Positions 23,434 through 30,880 of a stretch of DNA of 48,452 bases are shown in pieces (the stretch's first letter is position 1; the number at the start of each line of letters is the position of its first letter). The position numbers and the translations under genes were made by a program. Source of the DNA: Nitrososphaerota archaeon (lineage in GTDB: Archaea; Thermoproteota; Nitrososphaeria; Nitrososphaerales; JACQRY01); NCBI GenBank assembly GCA_016184315.1, contig JACPCU010000028.1:1-48452 (forward strand). The letters are read 5' to 3'. The notes under the pieces were generated by a model, which saw nothing but the letters and a program-made list of their open reading frames with translations, made no database searches and was not told where the DNA came from.

Positions 23434-23754
23434 GTGGCACCCGATTTTATTAGAGTTGCCGTAGATATTGTCGGCTTGGTTGTGACTTTAGCAATAGTCT
23501 ACTTTTCTGGTAAGATGATGCTTTTGATGAGGAAAGGCTTCTTCGAGAAATCTTGGAGATCTATTGCGACTGGGAACATCTTGGTTTCAATCGCGGTTCT
23601 AACTTTCCTTGTAAGAATCTTGCTCACTCCAGAAGAGTCTGCGATGCCAGACACGTTGGTCTATCTGGGAGGGACACTGGCAGTAGCTGGAGCCCTGTTC
23701 GTCATATGGGGGTTACGAACACAGATACTGTTCTGGAAGATGCCTAGGCAGTAA
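23434..23754 (+). CDS. Small four-helix membrane protein (family C)
   Basis: A 106-residue relative of the membrane proteins at 20997-21314 and 21706-22023, on the opposite strand beyond the tRNA. Helices: VDIVGLVVTLAIVYFSG, ATGNILVSIAVLTFLVRIL, LVYLGGTLAVAGALFVIW. MRKGFFEKSWR corresponds to the (L/F)KGG(L/I)F loop of the other two. GTG is the start; a TATA-like GACATAAAAG about 25-35 bp upstream suggests a leaderless mRNA. It is the most divergent of the three and stands alone. Confidence 0.6.
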   Translation: MAPDFIRVAVDIVGLVVTLAIVYFSGKMMLLMRKGFFEKSWRSIATGNILVSIAVLTFLVRILLTPEESAMPDTLVYLGGTLAVAGALFVIWGLRTQILFWKMPRQ

Positions 23755-23772
23755 GATAATGTTTCATTCTGT

Positions 23773-24234
23773 TTAGAAGTCGGCGTTTTCAGCTTGCTCC
23801 CAGTCCAATAGGCCCAAGTTCATCATTAGGGGTATGCTTGTCGCCGCGAATAGCTTGGCAGGTCTGGTGTCTGTGTTAAAATGCTGGTGCCAGCTCCACG
23901 GAGGGATGCAGAGAGTATCGCCTTCCTTCCACTCTATTTTTCTGTCGTCTATTATGGAGTAGCCTTGGCCGCTGAGAACGTGGATTATGGCTTCCATGCG
24001 ATGTCTGTGTTTGCCTCCTTTCTTGCCGGGTGAGATTTCACGTATGAAGGCGCCTATGGTTTTAACATTGAATCCCATGAGTGGGTTTACTACTTGGGCG
24101 GTGGTGCCTTGCCTAGTCTTTTCGAATCGTAGTTCTTCTTTTCTGGTTATGAGTTTGGAGTTGCTCCATTTTTCCCGTTCTTTGGCGGAGAATTCTAGTA
24201 GTATTCTGTATCTTTCTTCGCTTGGGACAGCCAT
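23773..24234 (-). CDS. Single-domain cupin protein
   Basis: A 153-residue cupin. The metal site is in HRHRMEAIIHVLSGQGYSI and IPPWSWHQHFN, giving two His and a Glu plus the distal His. The wording GxGxxI...W(K)xGDxxxIPPxxWHQHFN is shared with both halves of the double cupin at 13658-14671. It lies 43 bp after an LLM oxidoreductase gene on the same strand and is likely co-transcribed with it. A metal-dependent dioxygenase or isomerase acting in the same pathway as that oxidoreductase is a reasonable guess. Confidence 0.78.
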   Translation of the reverse strand: MAVPSEERYRILLEFSAKEREKWSNSKLITRKEELRFEKTRQGTTAQVVNPLMGFNVKTIGAFIREISPGKKGGKHRHRMEAIIHVLSGQGYSIIDDRKIEWKEGDTLCIPPWSWHQHFNTDTRPAKLFAATSIPLMMNLGLLDWEQAENADF

Positions 24235-24277
24235 GGCCTAGTAGTATGGTTAGGCGTGTTTAATGTTTCTCTTTCGC

Positions 24278-25228
24278 TTAGAAGCTGGGCAGTATTTCTT
24301 TGGCGAAGCGCTTCAACTGTTCTTCTGGTTTAAGTGAGGCGAAGTGGAGTATGAATCCTTTGGTGCCGTTGGCTATGGTTTTCTCTATTCTGTCTGTGAC
24401 CAGGGATCTGGGTCCGAAGGGTCCCCATCTCTCTAAGGTTTCCTTGGGGAACTTGGTGTTGTAGTAGGCTGCTAGGAAGTCGTCTGCTCCTTTCCAAGCT
24501 TTGTCTCTGTCTTCTGCTAGATTGAGGTACATGTAGAATACTGGTTCAGGTGGTTTGCTTCTGCCGTGTTCTTTGCTGTATGTTCGGATCTTCTGCCAGC
24601 TTTGTCCGAATTCTTCTGGGTGGAGGATGTTTGCAATCCATCCGTCTGCTAGTCTTGATACTCTTCTGAGGCAGACTTCTGTTGCCGAGCATGAGATCCA
24701 GATTGGGCATGGGTCTTTGAAGGGTTTGGGGTTGAGGGATACATCGATGGCGTTCAGGAATTTGCCGTTGTAGTTGACGTGGTCTTTTGACCAGAGTTGT
24801 TTGAGTATCTCTATTGTTTCTTCCATGACTTTCATTCTTTGGCTGAATTTTATTCCGCATGCTGCGAATTCTTTTTCGAAGAGTTCTCTGGTGTATCTTC
24901 CTCCTCCTATGCCTACTCCCATAATGGTTCGTCCTTTGGCTATTCGGTCTAGTGTGGCCCATTGTTGGGCCAGTAGGAAGGGGTTTCTCAGGGCTGCGAG
25001 CAGGACTGCTGTGCCGAGTTTGACTTTCGTGGTTTTCATGGCTGCTGCCGCGAGGGTTGTCAATGGGTCTAGGCGAGGCTTGGTGAGGAGGCTGTCTCCT
25101 ACCCATACTGAGTCGAAGCCTAGTTTCTCGGCGAGGGGGGCTGTGGCTACGACGTTTTCGGCTTCTGTTAGGCCTAGGACTACTTCTCTGCTGGGCATTA
25201 GGAATCCGAATGATGTTTTTCGGTGCAC
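24278..25228 (-). CDS. LLM-class F420-type oxidoreductase, second paralogue
   Basis: A 316-residue luciferase-like TIM barrel: FGFLMPSREVVLGL, AEKLGFDSVWVGDSLL, VKLGTAVLLAALRNPFLLA, and KGRTIMGVGIGGG, followed by DPCPIWISCSATEVCLRRVS. The start is GTG (MHRKTSFGF) with an AAATTTTAACC promoter element about 30 bp upstream. The cupin gene at 23773-24234 follows on the same strand. Codons here favour G/T at the third position on the plus-strand view, in line with the GT-rich tract upstream. The substrate is unknown. Confidence 0.83.
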   Translation of the reverse strand: MHRKTSFGFLMPSREVVLGLTEAENVVATAPLAEKLGFDSVWVGDSLLTKPRLDPLTTLAAAAMKTTKVKLGTAVLLAALRNPFLLAQQWATLDRIAKGRTIMGVGIGGGRYTRELFEKEFAACGIKFSQRMKVMEETIEILKQLWSKDHVNYNGKFLNAIDVSLNPKPFKDPCPIWISCSATEVCLRRVSRLADGWIANILHPEEFGQSWQKIRTYSKEHGRSKPPEPVFYMYLNLAEDRDKAWKGADDFLAAYYNTKFPKETLERWGPFGPRSLVTDRIEKTIANGTKGFILHFASLKPEEQLKRFAKEILPSF

Positions 25229-25350
25229 GTTTGGGTTTGTTTGGGTTTGCGGTTAAAATTTGTTGTGGGGAGTGGGGGAGTCTTTTGTTTACCGGTGTTT
25301 CTGGTGTGTGCTTGTGTGTGGTGAGGTGGTCTAGGGGGGGGTTTATGTAG

Positions 25351-25417
25351 GGTTGGGGGTTGTTTCGGGTTGTTTGGGGTTGTTTGACGGGGTGTTTGGG
25401 TTGTTTTGGGGTGGTTT
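25351..25417 (+). repeat. GT-rich tandem repeat with quadruplex potential
   Basis: Six imperfect units of the form G(3-5)-TTGTTT run from about 25355 to 25417 (GGGGGTTGTTTC, GGGTTGTTT, GGGGTTGTTT and similar), with more G-runs before 25351. At least four runs of three or more G lie within 60 bp on the plus strand. The tract lies between the exported-protein gene and the LLM gene. Confidence 0.7.
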
Positions 25418-25424
25418 GCTGTTG

Positions 25425-26507
25425 TTATCTTATGCCTGTGTCAATGTCGATGTCTGTTTTCGTGGTTGTGTTGGGTTCTATTTTGATCGTCTTGGGCAGG
25501 GCGGTTCTGCATCCGAGGAAGGTGCAGTCTGTGAGGTTAAGTTCGTAGGTTCCGGGGTTGACTTTGGCTTGGAAGTGTCCGTCAGAGTTGAGGGGCACGC
25601 TGGTTGTGTTGCCTGTTGCTGAGCGTAGGGTTATGGTTCTTGTGGAGTAGACGTTCTGTGTGGGGTTGGGGCATGGCTCAACCGGGCAGAGGGGTCCGAT
25701 TGTGACTTTTCCGATTATTGTTCCCTGTTGTCCTTGGGGGATGGGTTGCTGTTTGATTTCATCCCAGCGGCCGTCTAGGATGGCTGAAACCACTTTGCCT
25801 TCTGTTACTCTGACTTGTGCTTCATGGGGTGTTATGACTTGGGCAAGAATTTTTCCGGTCCTGTCTCCGTATCCGGCGGTTCTTGATTCAAAGGTTATTG
25901 TGACTATGTGTTGCTCTGGGAAGGTTTCCATAGTCTTTGTGTCTGCGGCGGTGAGGGTTTCGGGTAGTCCGTCGAATTTGAAGGTTGGTGCCTGAGCTAT
26001 GAAGGCTTTGGCTGCTTCTTCTGCTCCTCTGCTGTTTCCCGTGGGTTCGGATCTGCCTGCGAACTGAGTACCTATGGTACTATCCAAGGCTGCGAGTATG
26101 GTTGGGTCTCTGCCTACATAGATCACCATTATTTTGCCGGTCTTATAGAAGTGCGGCTGTTCTATCCAACTGATCATCATTGTCTTACCGTCGTCGCCTA
26201 TGCTTCCGCCGTCTGATGAGACCTTTGATGCTTCAGCATTCATTGTTGACTCGTCAGGGTATTCGTAGACCTGCACGCTGTGGCCGTCTACCAGTATTAC
26301 TTGTGCCTGCATGGTGAAGAATGGTTGATAGATTCTCTCCGCAGGCTCTACTTTCAGCCCTTTGGCTCGCAGAGTATCTACTAGGCTCACGTAGTCTTTG
26401 ACGGGGCCGCCGTGGGAGACGGGGAGACTTGACATTGTGGAGTAAGCTGTACCTATCACCACCATTCCTGCGATTACTAATACGATTGCAACTTGGAAGT
26501 CCTTCAT
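25425..26507 (-). CDS. Exported protein with C-terminal carboxypeptidase-regulatory-like domain
   Basis: Signal or anchor (KDFQVAIVLVIAGMVVIGTA), then a domain of about 130 residues (YVSLVDTLRAKGLKVEPAER; VILVDGHSVQVYEYPDEST) that I do not recognise. A middle domain with YAFLSS-free beta strands follows (residues about 165-260; TITFESRTAGYGDRTGKILA). The last 100 residues begin GTIIGKVTIGPLCPVEPCPN and end PNTTTKTDIDIDTGIR; the pattern GxVTxGPxCPVExxP, then a GxYxLxLT strand with a second Cys pair, is the carboxypeptidase-regulatory/CarboxypepD type found on many archaeal surface proteins. ATG 26507 is preferred to an upstream TTG. Confidence 0.62.
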   Translation of the reverse strand: MKDFQVAIVLVIAGMVVIGTAYSTMSSLPVSHGGPVKDYVSLVDTLRAKGLKVEPAERIYQPFFTMQAQVILVDGHSVQVYEYPDESTMNAEASKVSSDGGSIGDDGKTMMISWIEQPHFYKTGKIMVIYVGRDPTILAALDSTIGTQFAGRSEPTGNSRGAEEAAKAFIAQAPTFKFDGLPETLTAADTKTMETFPEQHIVTITFESRTAGYGDRTGKILAQVITPHEAQVRVTEGKVVSAILDGRWDEIKQQPIPQGQQGTIIGKVTIGPLCPVEPCPNPTQNVYSTRTITLRSATGNTTSVPLNSDGHFQAKVNPGTYELNLTDCTFLGCRTALPKTIKIEPNTTTKTDIDIDTGIR

Positions 26508-26603
26508 CTTTCCGCGGCGGATTATTGGCAATGGGTGGATGATAATAATAGAGTTTGGAACACCTGTTCAACGCTGTAGAACAGTGAATGTGACAGTCGA
26601 ATG

Positions 26604-27950
26604 TTACTGTGCTGGCATCCAGGTTCTGGTGTCTTCAGCCAGTTTTGATGCGGCTTTGATTAGGGTTTGAATGTCTTGGGTGCTGTGGCTGGCGGAGATT
26701 GCGCCCATGTGACCTGGTAGGAAGAATATGTTGTGGTAGGCCAGTAGGGCGAGGTAGAAGGCTTCCTTTGTCTTTTTGTTTGCGTTGGAGTTGTCTCTTG
26801 CGTTTCTTATGTTGTCTTGACTGGGGTTGAGGAAGTGGGTTACGAGTAGCGATCCCATACCTGTTGTTGCGGTTCTTAGTTTTGTTCCTCTGAAGGCTTT
26901 TTCGACTCCTTGTTTTGCTTGGCTGCCCATTTCTTCGAGCTTCCCGTAGACCTGATGCTTATTTTTGATCAGATAGTCTAAGGTGGCTATTCCGGCGGTC
27001 ATGGTGAGGGGGTTGTCGGAGAAGGTTCCTCCCCCGATCCTGCACGTCTTGCTCTTTGATGCTCGTTCAAGGGGGCTCGCAAGTTGAAGTATTTCTCTTC
27101 TTCCGCTTACTGCGCCTATGGGCATTCCTCCTCCAAGGATCTTTCCCAGTGTGAAGATGTCTGCGCTCACATTGTAACGTTCCTGTGCTCCTCCGAGGGC
27201 TAGTCTGAACCCTGTGATCACTTCGTCGAAGATCAGCAGTGCACCAGTCTTCTCCGTCTCCTCTCTCAGAGTCTTCAAGTATTCTGGTTCTGCAGCTATG
27301 CATCCGCCCGCCCCTAAGACTGGTTCAAGCATGACGCCTGCGAGATCTTGGCCCTCTTTTCTTATGGCTGTGACTGCTGCTTCAACGTCGTTGAAGGGAA
27401 TGGGTTTCACGAAGGCCTGCTCCTCCTCCATTAATCCTGCGCTTTCCGGTTCTTCAAATGGTGATGTTACCGCTTTGTGGAGGACGGGGTTGTAGCCGTG
27501 CCATCCTCCTTCTATCTTGAAGATTATGCGTTTACCGGTGTACGCTCTTGTAAGCCTCACGGCATACATGGTTGCTTCGGCGCCGCTGCAGCAGAATCTT
27601 GTCAGCTCTGCTCCCTTCATACATTTTGATAACCGTTCTGCGAGCTCTGTAGCCATAAGATTCGTTGTGCCGAAGTGAGTCCCGTTGCCGATTTGGCTTC
27701 TTAATGCTTGGACTACGGGTTTAGGTGAATGTCCTAAAATAAGGGCTGTGTGCCCCATCCAGTAATCGCAGTATCGGTTACCGTCTACGTCCCAGAGGTA
27801 TTTTCCTTGTGCTTTGACGGTTGAGAAGGGATAGGGGTTGAAGAATCTGGCGTTGTGGCTTTGGCCGCCTGCGAGAAACTTCTTAGCTTTTTCAAAGGCT
27901 TTCTTGGAGCCTAAGGTCTTCTTCACGTAGTCGTTTTCCATGAGACTCAA
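26604..27950 (-). CDS. HemL-like class III aminotransferase / aminomutase
   Basis: PLP enzyme of the glutamate-1-semialdehyde aminomutase group. Signs: FCCSGAEATMYAVRLTRAYT, GGWHGYNPVLHK, LIFDEVITGFRLALGG and the PLP lysine K270 in FTLGKILGGGMPIGAVSGRR. At 448 residues it is slightly longer than HemL, the C-terminal third is divergent, and no other haem genes are near. A related aminotransferase or aminomutase in catabolism is therefore as likely as tetrapyrrole synthesis. A TATA box (GTTATATAATGG) lies about 30-40 bp before the ATG. Confidence 0.8.
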   Translation of the reverse strand: MSLMENDYVKKTLGSKKAFEKAKKFLAGGQSHNARFFNPYPFSTVKAQGKYLWDVDGNRYCDYWMGHTALILGHSPKPVVQALRSQIGNGTHFGTTNLMATELAERLSKCMKGAELTRFCCSGAEATMYAVRLTRAYTGKRIIFKIEGGWHGYNPVLHKAVTSPFEEPESAGLMEEEQAFVKPIPFNDVEAAVTAIRKEGQDLAGVMLEPVLGAGGCIAAEPEYLKTLREETEKTGALLIFDEVITGFRLALGGAQERYNVSADIFTLGKILGGGMPIGAVSGRREILQLASPLERASKSKTCRIGGGTFSDNPLTMTAGIATLDYLIKNKHQVYGKLEEMGSQAKQGVEKAFRGTKLRTATTGMGSLLVTHFLNPSQDNIRNARDNSNANKKTKEAFYLALLAYHNIFFLPGHMGAISASHSTQDIQTLIKAASKLAEDTRTWMPAQ

Positions 27951-28153
27951 GGTTCAGGCAATGCTGCAGCATGTTTCCATTATATAACTCACCCAGAAAC
28001 CTGTTCTGATAACTTAGTTGGGTATTGGGTTTCCCTTTCATAGCTGTTCAGATACACACTTAAGTTATCTGCAACTATTAGACCATAGGCAGTTATCAAT
28101 CTTTACTGTCAATCCGCACAGGTGCCGAAGCAGGAAAGAACCTTAGGAATTAC

Positions 28154-28342
28154 ATGCAGAGGCTAATCGCCAAATCACAGGTTAGAGTGACCTTCTCAGA
28201 CGGTCTTAAACTATACGAGTTGGTGAGTTAGATTCCAGAATTCAATGTGCCAGACATAGACGAAGAGGCATTGAGGAAGTTGCCCTACTGGAATCAGTGG
28301 TTGTACAGGGCCTTGAGGGAACTCGATAAGCGGAAGGAATGA
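28154..28342 (+). pseudogene. Small decayed gene with an internal TAG
   Basis: The frame from ATG 28154 reads MQRLIAKSQVRVTFSDGLKL, YELVS, then TAG (28229-28231), then IPEFNVPDIDEEALRKLPYW and ALRELDKRKE before TGA. Both halves look coding and share one frame, so a nonsense mutation in a small gene is likely. The frame is also open some 60 bases before the ATG. The family is not recognised. Readthrough of the amber codon is an alternative with no other support. Confidence 0.4.
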
Positions 28343-28345
28343 CGA

Positions 28346-28756
28346 TCAGTCTTGATTCGTAAGAACATCTAGCATCTTGTCGACCGTGACGATCCTGATT
28401 CCCATGAATTCCCTCAGAGCTAGCAGATCTTTGTCTCCTGAAACGATATAGTCTGCCCTGGCGCTGTATGCTGCTTCCAGTACTATGTTGTCGTCTGGGT
28501 CTTTGGTGGCTTGCGGGAAACGAGTCTTGACTCTTGTTAACACTGCTTTCTGAATCAGGATTTTTCGGAGTCTTTCCATGCGAGATCTTCTGACATATTT
28601 CTTGAGTTCCGGCCTGATGATGACTTCGCTGAACTCGGAGAGTATTTCTTCTGAAGTGAATAACTTGATCCTGTCTTCGAGGACGTTGTTCCATAGTTCT
28701 CTTGGTTTCCCATGTTTTATCAGGGTTGATACTAGGATGTTGGTGTCGAAGACCAC
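28346..28756 (-). CDS. PIN-domain ribonuclease (VapC/COG1569-like toxin)
   Basis: A 136-residue PIN-fold endoribonuclease. Acidic residues lie in VFDTNILVSTL, SEEILSEFSEV, and DPDDNIVLEAA and SGDKDLL. DPDD and SGDKDLLAL mark the COG1569 branch, a toxin-like group common in archaea. The GTG start is 11 bp after the stop of the AbrB-type antitoxin gene, so the two form an operon. The target RNA is unknown. Confidence 0.8.
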   Translation of the reverse strand: MVFDTNILVSTLIKHGKPRELWNNVLEDRIKLFTSEEILSEFSEVIIRPELKKYVRRSRMERLRKILIQKAVLTRVKTRFPQATKDPDDNIVLEAAYSARADYIVSGDKDLLALREFMGIRIVTVDKMLDVLTNQD

Positions 28757-28767
28757 TCGGAGCGTTC

Positions 28768-29073
28768 CTATGCCCCTTTAGATCTGTTTCTCTTTTCTTT
28801 CCGGTGCTTTTCGATGACGGCTTGGATTTCTTCTTCGCTCATTTCGCCGTACTTGGCTATCTTCTTGTCAATCTCCTTCCAGAGTTCCTGCATCTCTTTC
28901 CTGATGTCTGGCAGGGTCAGTTTCTTGAGGATGATTGTGTCTTCTACGCTGTATACCAGGAGCTTGGAGCGTGGTTTGATTCCCATCTTGTTTCTTAGGT
29001 ATGCTGGTATGACTACTTGTCCCTTGTCGCTCACGATTGTTACGTCAGGCTCTTCCACAACGTACTTAGCCAT
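28768..29073 (-). CDS. AbrB/MazE-type antitoxin
   Basis: A 101-residue antitoxin. The N-terminal swapped-hairpin domain is VTIVSDKGQVVIPAYLRNKM and LGIKPRSKL-like KPRSKLLVYSVEDTIILKKL. The C-terminal charged helix (RKEMQELWKEIDKKIAKYGE) would bind the PIN toxin encoded next. The antitoxin precedes the toxin as is usual, and antitoxins of this type bind their own promoter; a direct repeat overlaps that region (29081-29096). Confidence 0.8.
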   Translation of the reverse strand: MAKYVVEEPDVTIVSDKGQVVIPAYLRNKMGIKPRSKLLVYSVEDTIILKKLTLPDIRKEMQELWKEIDKKIAKYGEMSEEEIQAVIEKHRKEKRNRSKGA

Positions 29074-29080
29074 GTATGAA

Positions 29081-29107
29081 ATTCTTACATTCTTACCTTA
29101 AATAGTT
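29081..29107 (-). promoter_or_regulatory. Promoter and direct repeat of the AbrB/PIN operon
   Basis: Two abutting copies of ATTCTTAC (29081-29088 and 29089-29096) are followed by CCTTAAATAGTT (the minus-strand TATA AACTATTTAAGG). The repeat lies between TATA and start codon, a place suited to autorepression. Confidence 0.5.
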
Positions 29108-29113
29108 TTCCAA

Positions 29114-29597
29114 GTGGAACAGCACATTGCTAGTGACGTTGGGGGAGTAGTCTTCGTAGGGGCGTTCACAGTTAGCACCCCATGTTGGAGCTTATCGTAG
29201 GACAGAGGATATTGACTTGGCTGTAGCTATACCGGTGAAGGATGAAGAGCTTGGGAGGCTTGGATATCGTATCTTTTTTGAAGCTGGCAAGAAGGTAATA
29301 AGAACGCGAGAAGGCGTTAAAGTAGATATCTATAGTCGTGATGTAAGTGGTATGCCAGTTCCGAAGATACTTGAGACCGCGGTTACAAAACAAGTAGGTA
29401 ATGAACGAATACAAGTGATGTGCCTTGAAGTACTTCTCATAGCTAAGATGCGTGCCTCTAGGCCCCAGAACATCTCGGACGCGCAACATCTATGCCAAAT
29501 TAAGGGAAGATCAATACGTTGGGAAGTTGTGGAATCCATGGCAACACCGGTAGAGGTATCTAATCCGAAGACCACGGTGTTAGCGCTCTCCAGTTAA
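29114..29597 (+). pseudogene. Frameshifted nucleotidyltransferase (AbiEii/DUF6036-like)
   Basis: A GTG start at 29114 gives MEQHIASDVGGVVFVGAFTV, the (V)GGxAV-type start of minimal nucleotidyltransferases. The frame then changes near 29170-29185 to read HVGAYRRTEDIDLAVAIPVK, the (H)Gxx-R-TxDIDLAV metal motif, and on to 29597 (VKVDIYSRDVSGMP, VMCLEVLLIAKMRASRP). Together the two parts make one nucleotidyltransferase-fold protein of about 160 residues broken by a single indel. Such genes are often toxins or antitoxin-modifiers. It diverges from the AbrB/PIN operon. Confidence 0.6.
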
Positions 29598-29669
29598 CCG
29601 AAAACCATTATTGTTGCATTATCCTGTTCTTGTAACTAAGCTTACGGACAAACATCCTTATGCGTGCAT

Positions 29670-29688
29670 ATCCGTATAGAAAACGGAT
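29670..29688. promoter_or_regulatory. Inverted repeat enclosing a TATA box
   Basis: ATCCGT-ATAGAAA-ACGGAT: perfect 6-bp arms flank a 7-bp centre that, with its left arm, forms a TATA-like CCGTATAGAAAA about 30 bp before ATG 29713. A protein bound here would block TBP. It fits a repressor operator for the V4R-like gene. Confidence 0.5.
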
Positions 29689-29712
29689 GTGGCCGCCTTA
29701 GAGCCTAGAAGA

Positions 29713-30186
29713 ATGGGCAGCGATGTTCAAAGACAAGAAGATTCACGTAGCCTCGACCGAGGGCGGCCTCTCACGCTCAGCACCACTGCAATAGACGTAG
29801 CTGTCAAGGAAATGAAGAAGGTCTTCGGCAACGGACTAGAAACATTCGCATACCTCACAGGCGAATCATACAGCAAAGCCATCCTGGGACGCAGACCACA
29901 GCTGAAGACAGAACCCCCGGATCAAACAATTGCACAGCTGATTGAACTAGCAGACGCATACGGATGGGGGACCTTCGAAGTATTTCCTATCAGTGAAAGA
30001 GGAGACTGGCTGAAGGTCACCGTCAAACACAACGTATTCCACGACATCGAAGACGGATGCTACTTCCTCAAAGGCTTGATGAAGGGAATCATGGAACAGC
30101 TCTTCGCCAAACAAGGCTCATACAAAGTAATCGAAGTCATCCACTCAGAACCAGAATGCGTATTCGAATTAAAACCAAGCCAGTAG
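29713..30186 (+). CDS. V4R-like ligand-binding domain protein lacking the Cys cluster
   Basis: About 157 residues. The fold resembles V4R: FGNGLETFAYLTGESYSKAI, then YGWGTFEVFPISERGDWLKV, DGCYFLKGLMKGIMEQLFAK, and a final strand ECVFELKPSQ. Only two Cys remain (in DGCYFL and PECVFE), so the zinc site of the protein at 1211-1684 is absent. ATG 29713 is favoured over GTG 29689 because of the TATA box at about 29672-29683. A small-molecule sensor is likely, with ligand unknown. It is next to regulator and toxin-type genes. Confidence 0.6.
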   Translation: MGSDVQRQEDSRSLDRGRPLTLSTTAIDVAVKEMKKVFGNGLETFAYLTGESYSKAILGRRPQLKTEPPDQTIAQLIELADAYGWGTFEVFPISERGDWLKVTVKHNVFHDIEDGCYFLKGLMKGIMEQLFAKQGSYKVIEVIHSEPECVFELKPSQ

Positions 30187-30206
30187 CATGGTTCACCGAA
30201 ACATTC

Positions 30207-30422
30207 TCAAAGGCAGCGAACAGTTTGGCAGAGGAGATTTATGGATAGTTTCGCATCTTTTTCAGATACTACTATGTCACAGTCCACGGAGAATCTGTGT
30301 GAGGTTAGAGCGTTGACTGCATAGCCGCCTACAACCACAAACTTCCCTGCGTGTGGACCGGGGGCTTTCAGTATTCGGATGATCTCTGCTTCCCTTGCAG
30401 TAAGATGGGCTGCGTGTGACAT
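30207..30422 (-). pseudogene. Truncated nucleotidyltransferase fragment
   Basis: Only 71 residues. FVVVGGYAVNALTSHRFSVD and CDIVVSEKDAK is the GG..G/R.S.D.D core of AbiEii-type nucleotidyltransferases, which are usually 180-300 residues long. The frame ends soon after the second Asp. It is preceded on the same strand by another coding-like fragment (30427-30590). It is a broken gene. Confidence 0.6.
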
Positions 30423-30426
30423 CGAC

Positions 30427-30590
30427 TCACCTGTTCCTATACTTCACCTTCAAGCCAAGATGGGGTTCTTCATCCAGCATTTCAAGGGCAGGCTCTAAGG
30501 TGTAGATATGCTTCCTGCAGAACTCTACAGTATCCTTGAGCGGCCATGAGCTTTGAACCGTTCGTTGTATAAATGCAACATATGATGGAG
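30427..30590 (-). pseudogene. Coding-like fragment before the nucleotidyltransferase remnant
   Basis: The minus strand is open and reads VQSSWPLKDTVEFCRKHIYT, LEPALEMLDEEPHLGLKVKY and RNR before TGA, two codons before the nucleotidyltransferase ATG. It has no start codon. The amphipathic composition looks protein-like. It overlaps the start of the winged-helix gene on the other strand, so one of them is probably non-functional. Confidence 0.3.
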
Positions 30591-30842
30591 CAATACAACA
30601 TCAACCAGACCACACTGAGAATATTGAGACTGTACTTGAACGGTTACAAGAAAGCTCTTCACCTGAGAGAAATAGCAAGGGAGACAGGTGTCGATGTTAA
30701 ATCAATCCAATTACAACTGAAGAGACTTGAGCGTGAAAACATCCTTTCGAGCGTTCTCAAAGGAAGGAATAAGGAATACGGTCTCAACCTGAATAATTCA
30801 CTGACATGTTGCAGTCATCGGCCTCAAGAATTATCTCGATGA
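30582..30842 (+). CDS. Winged-helix protein, probably 3' truncated
   Basis: About 86 residues, mostly one winged helix: QTTLRILRLYLNGYKKALHL, REIARETGVDVKSIQLQLKR, LERENILSSVLKGRNKEYGL. In archaea this domain usually precedes a nucleotidyltransferase domain (MNT-type antitoxin); here the frame runs out after NLNNSLTCCSHRPQELSR, which looks like non-native tail. A TATAAATG element overlaps the first possible ATG (30573), so the start is taken at 30582. It may still bind DNA. Confidence 0.5.
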   Translation: MMEQYNINQTTLRILRLYLNGYKKALHLREIARETGVDVKSIQLQLKRLERENILSSVLKGRNKEYGLNLNNSLTCCSHRPQELSR

Positions 30843-30843
30843 A

Positions 30844-30880
30844 AAATATTTTATACCTGTATAATACGTGTATACATGTA
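30844..30880 (+). promoter_or_regulatory. TATA box and palindromic operator of the RHH gene
   Basis: AAATATTTTATACC contains the TATA box 25-35 bp before ATG 30880. It is followed by TGTATAATACGTGTATACATG, trimmed here to its palindromic core TGTATACA (30869-30876 region). Ribbon-helix-helix proteins commonly bind such palindromes at their own promoter. Confidence 0.4.

Noticed and set aside
24546-25106. 186-codon frame opposite the second LLM oxidoreductase
   Set aside because: Its Arg/Pro/Gln-rich translation is typical of an antisense shadow; the LLM protein on the other reading is conserved throughout.
26604-27950. Calling this gene hemL outright
   Set aside because: The PLP site fits, but length, C-terminal divergence and lack of other haem genes leave the function open.
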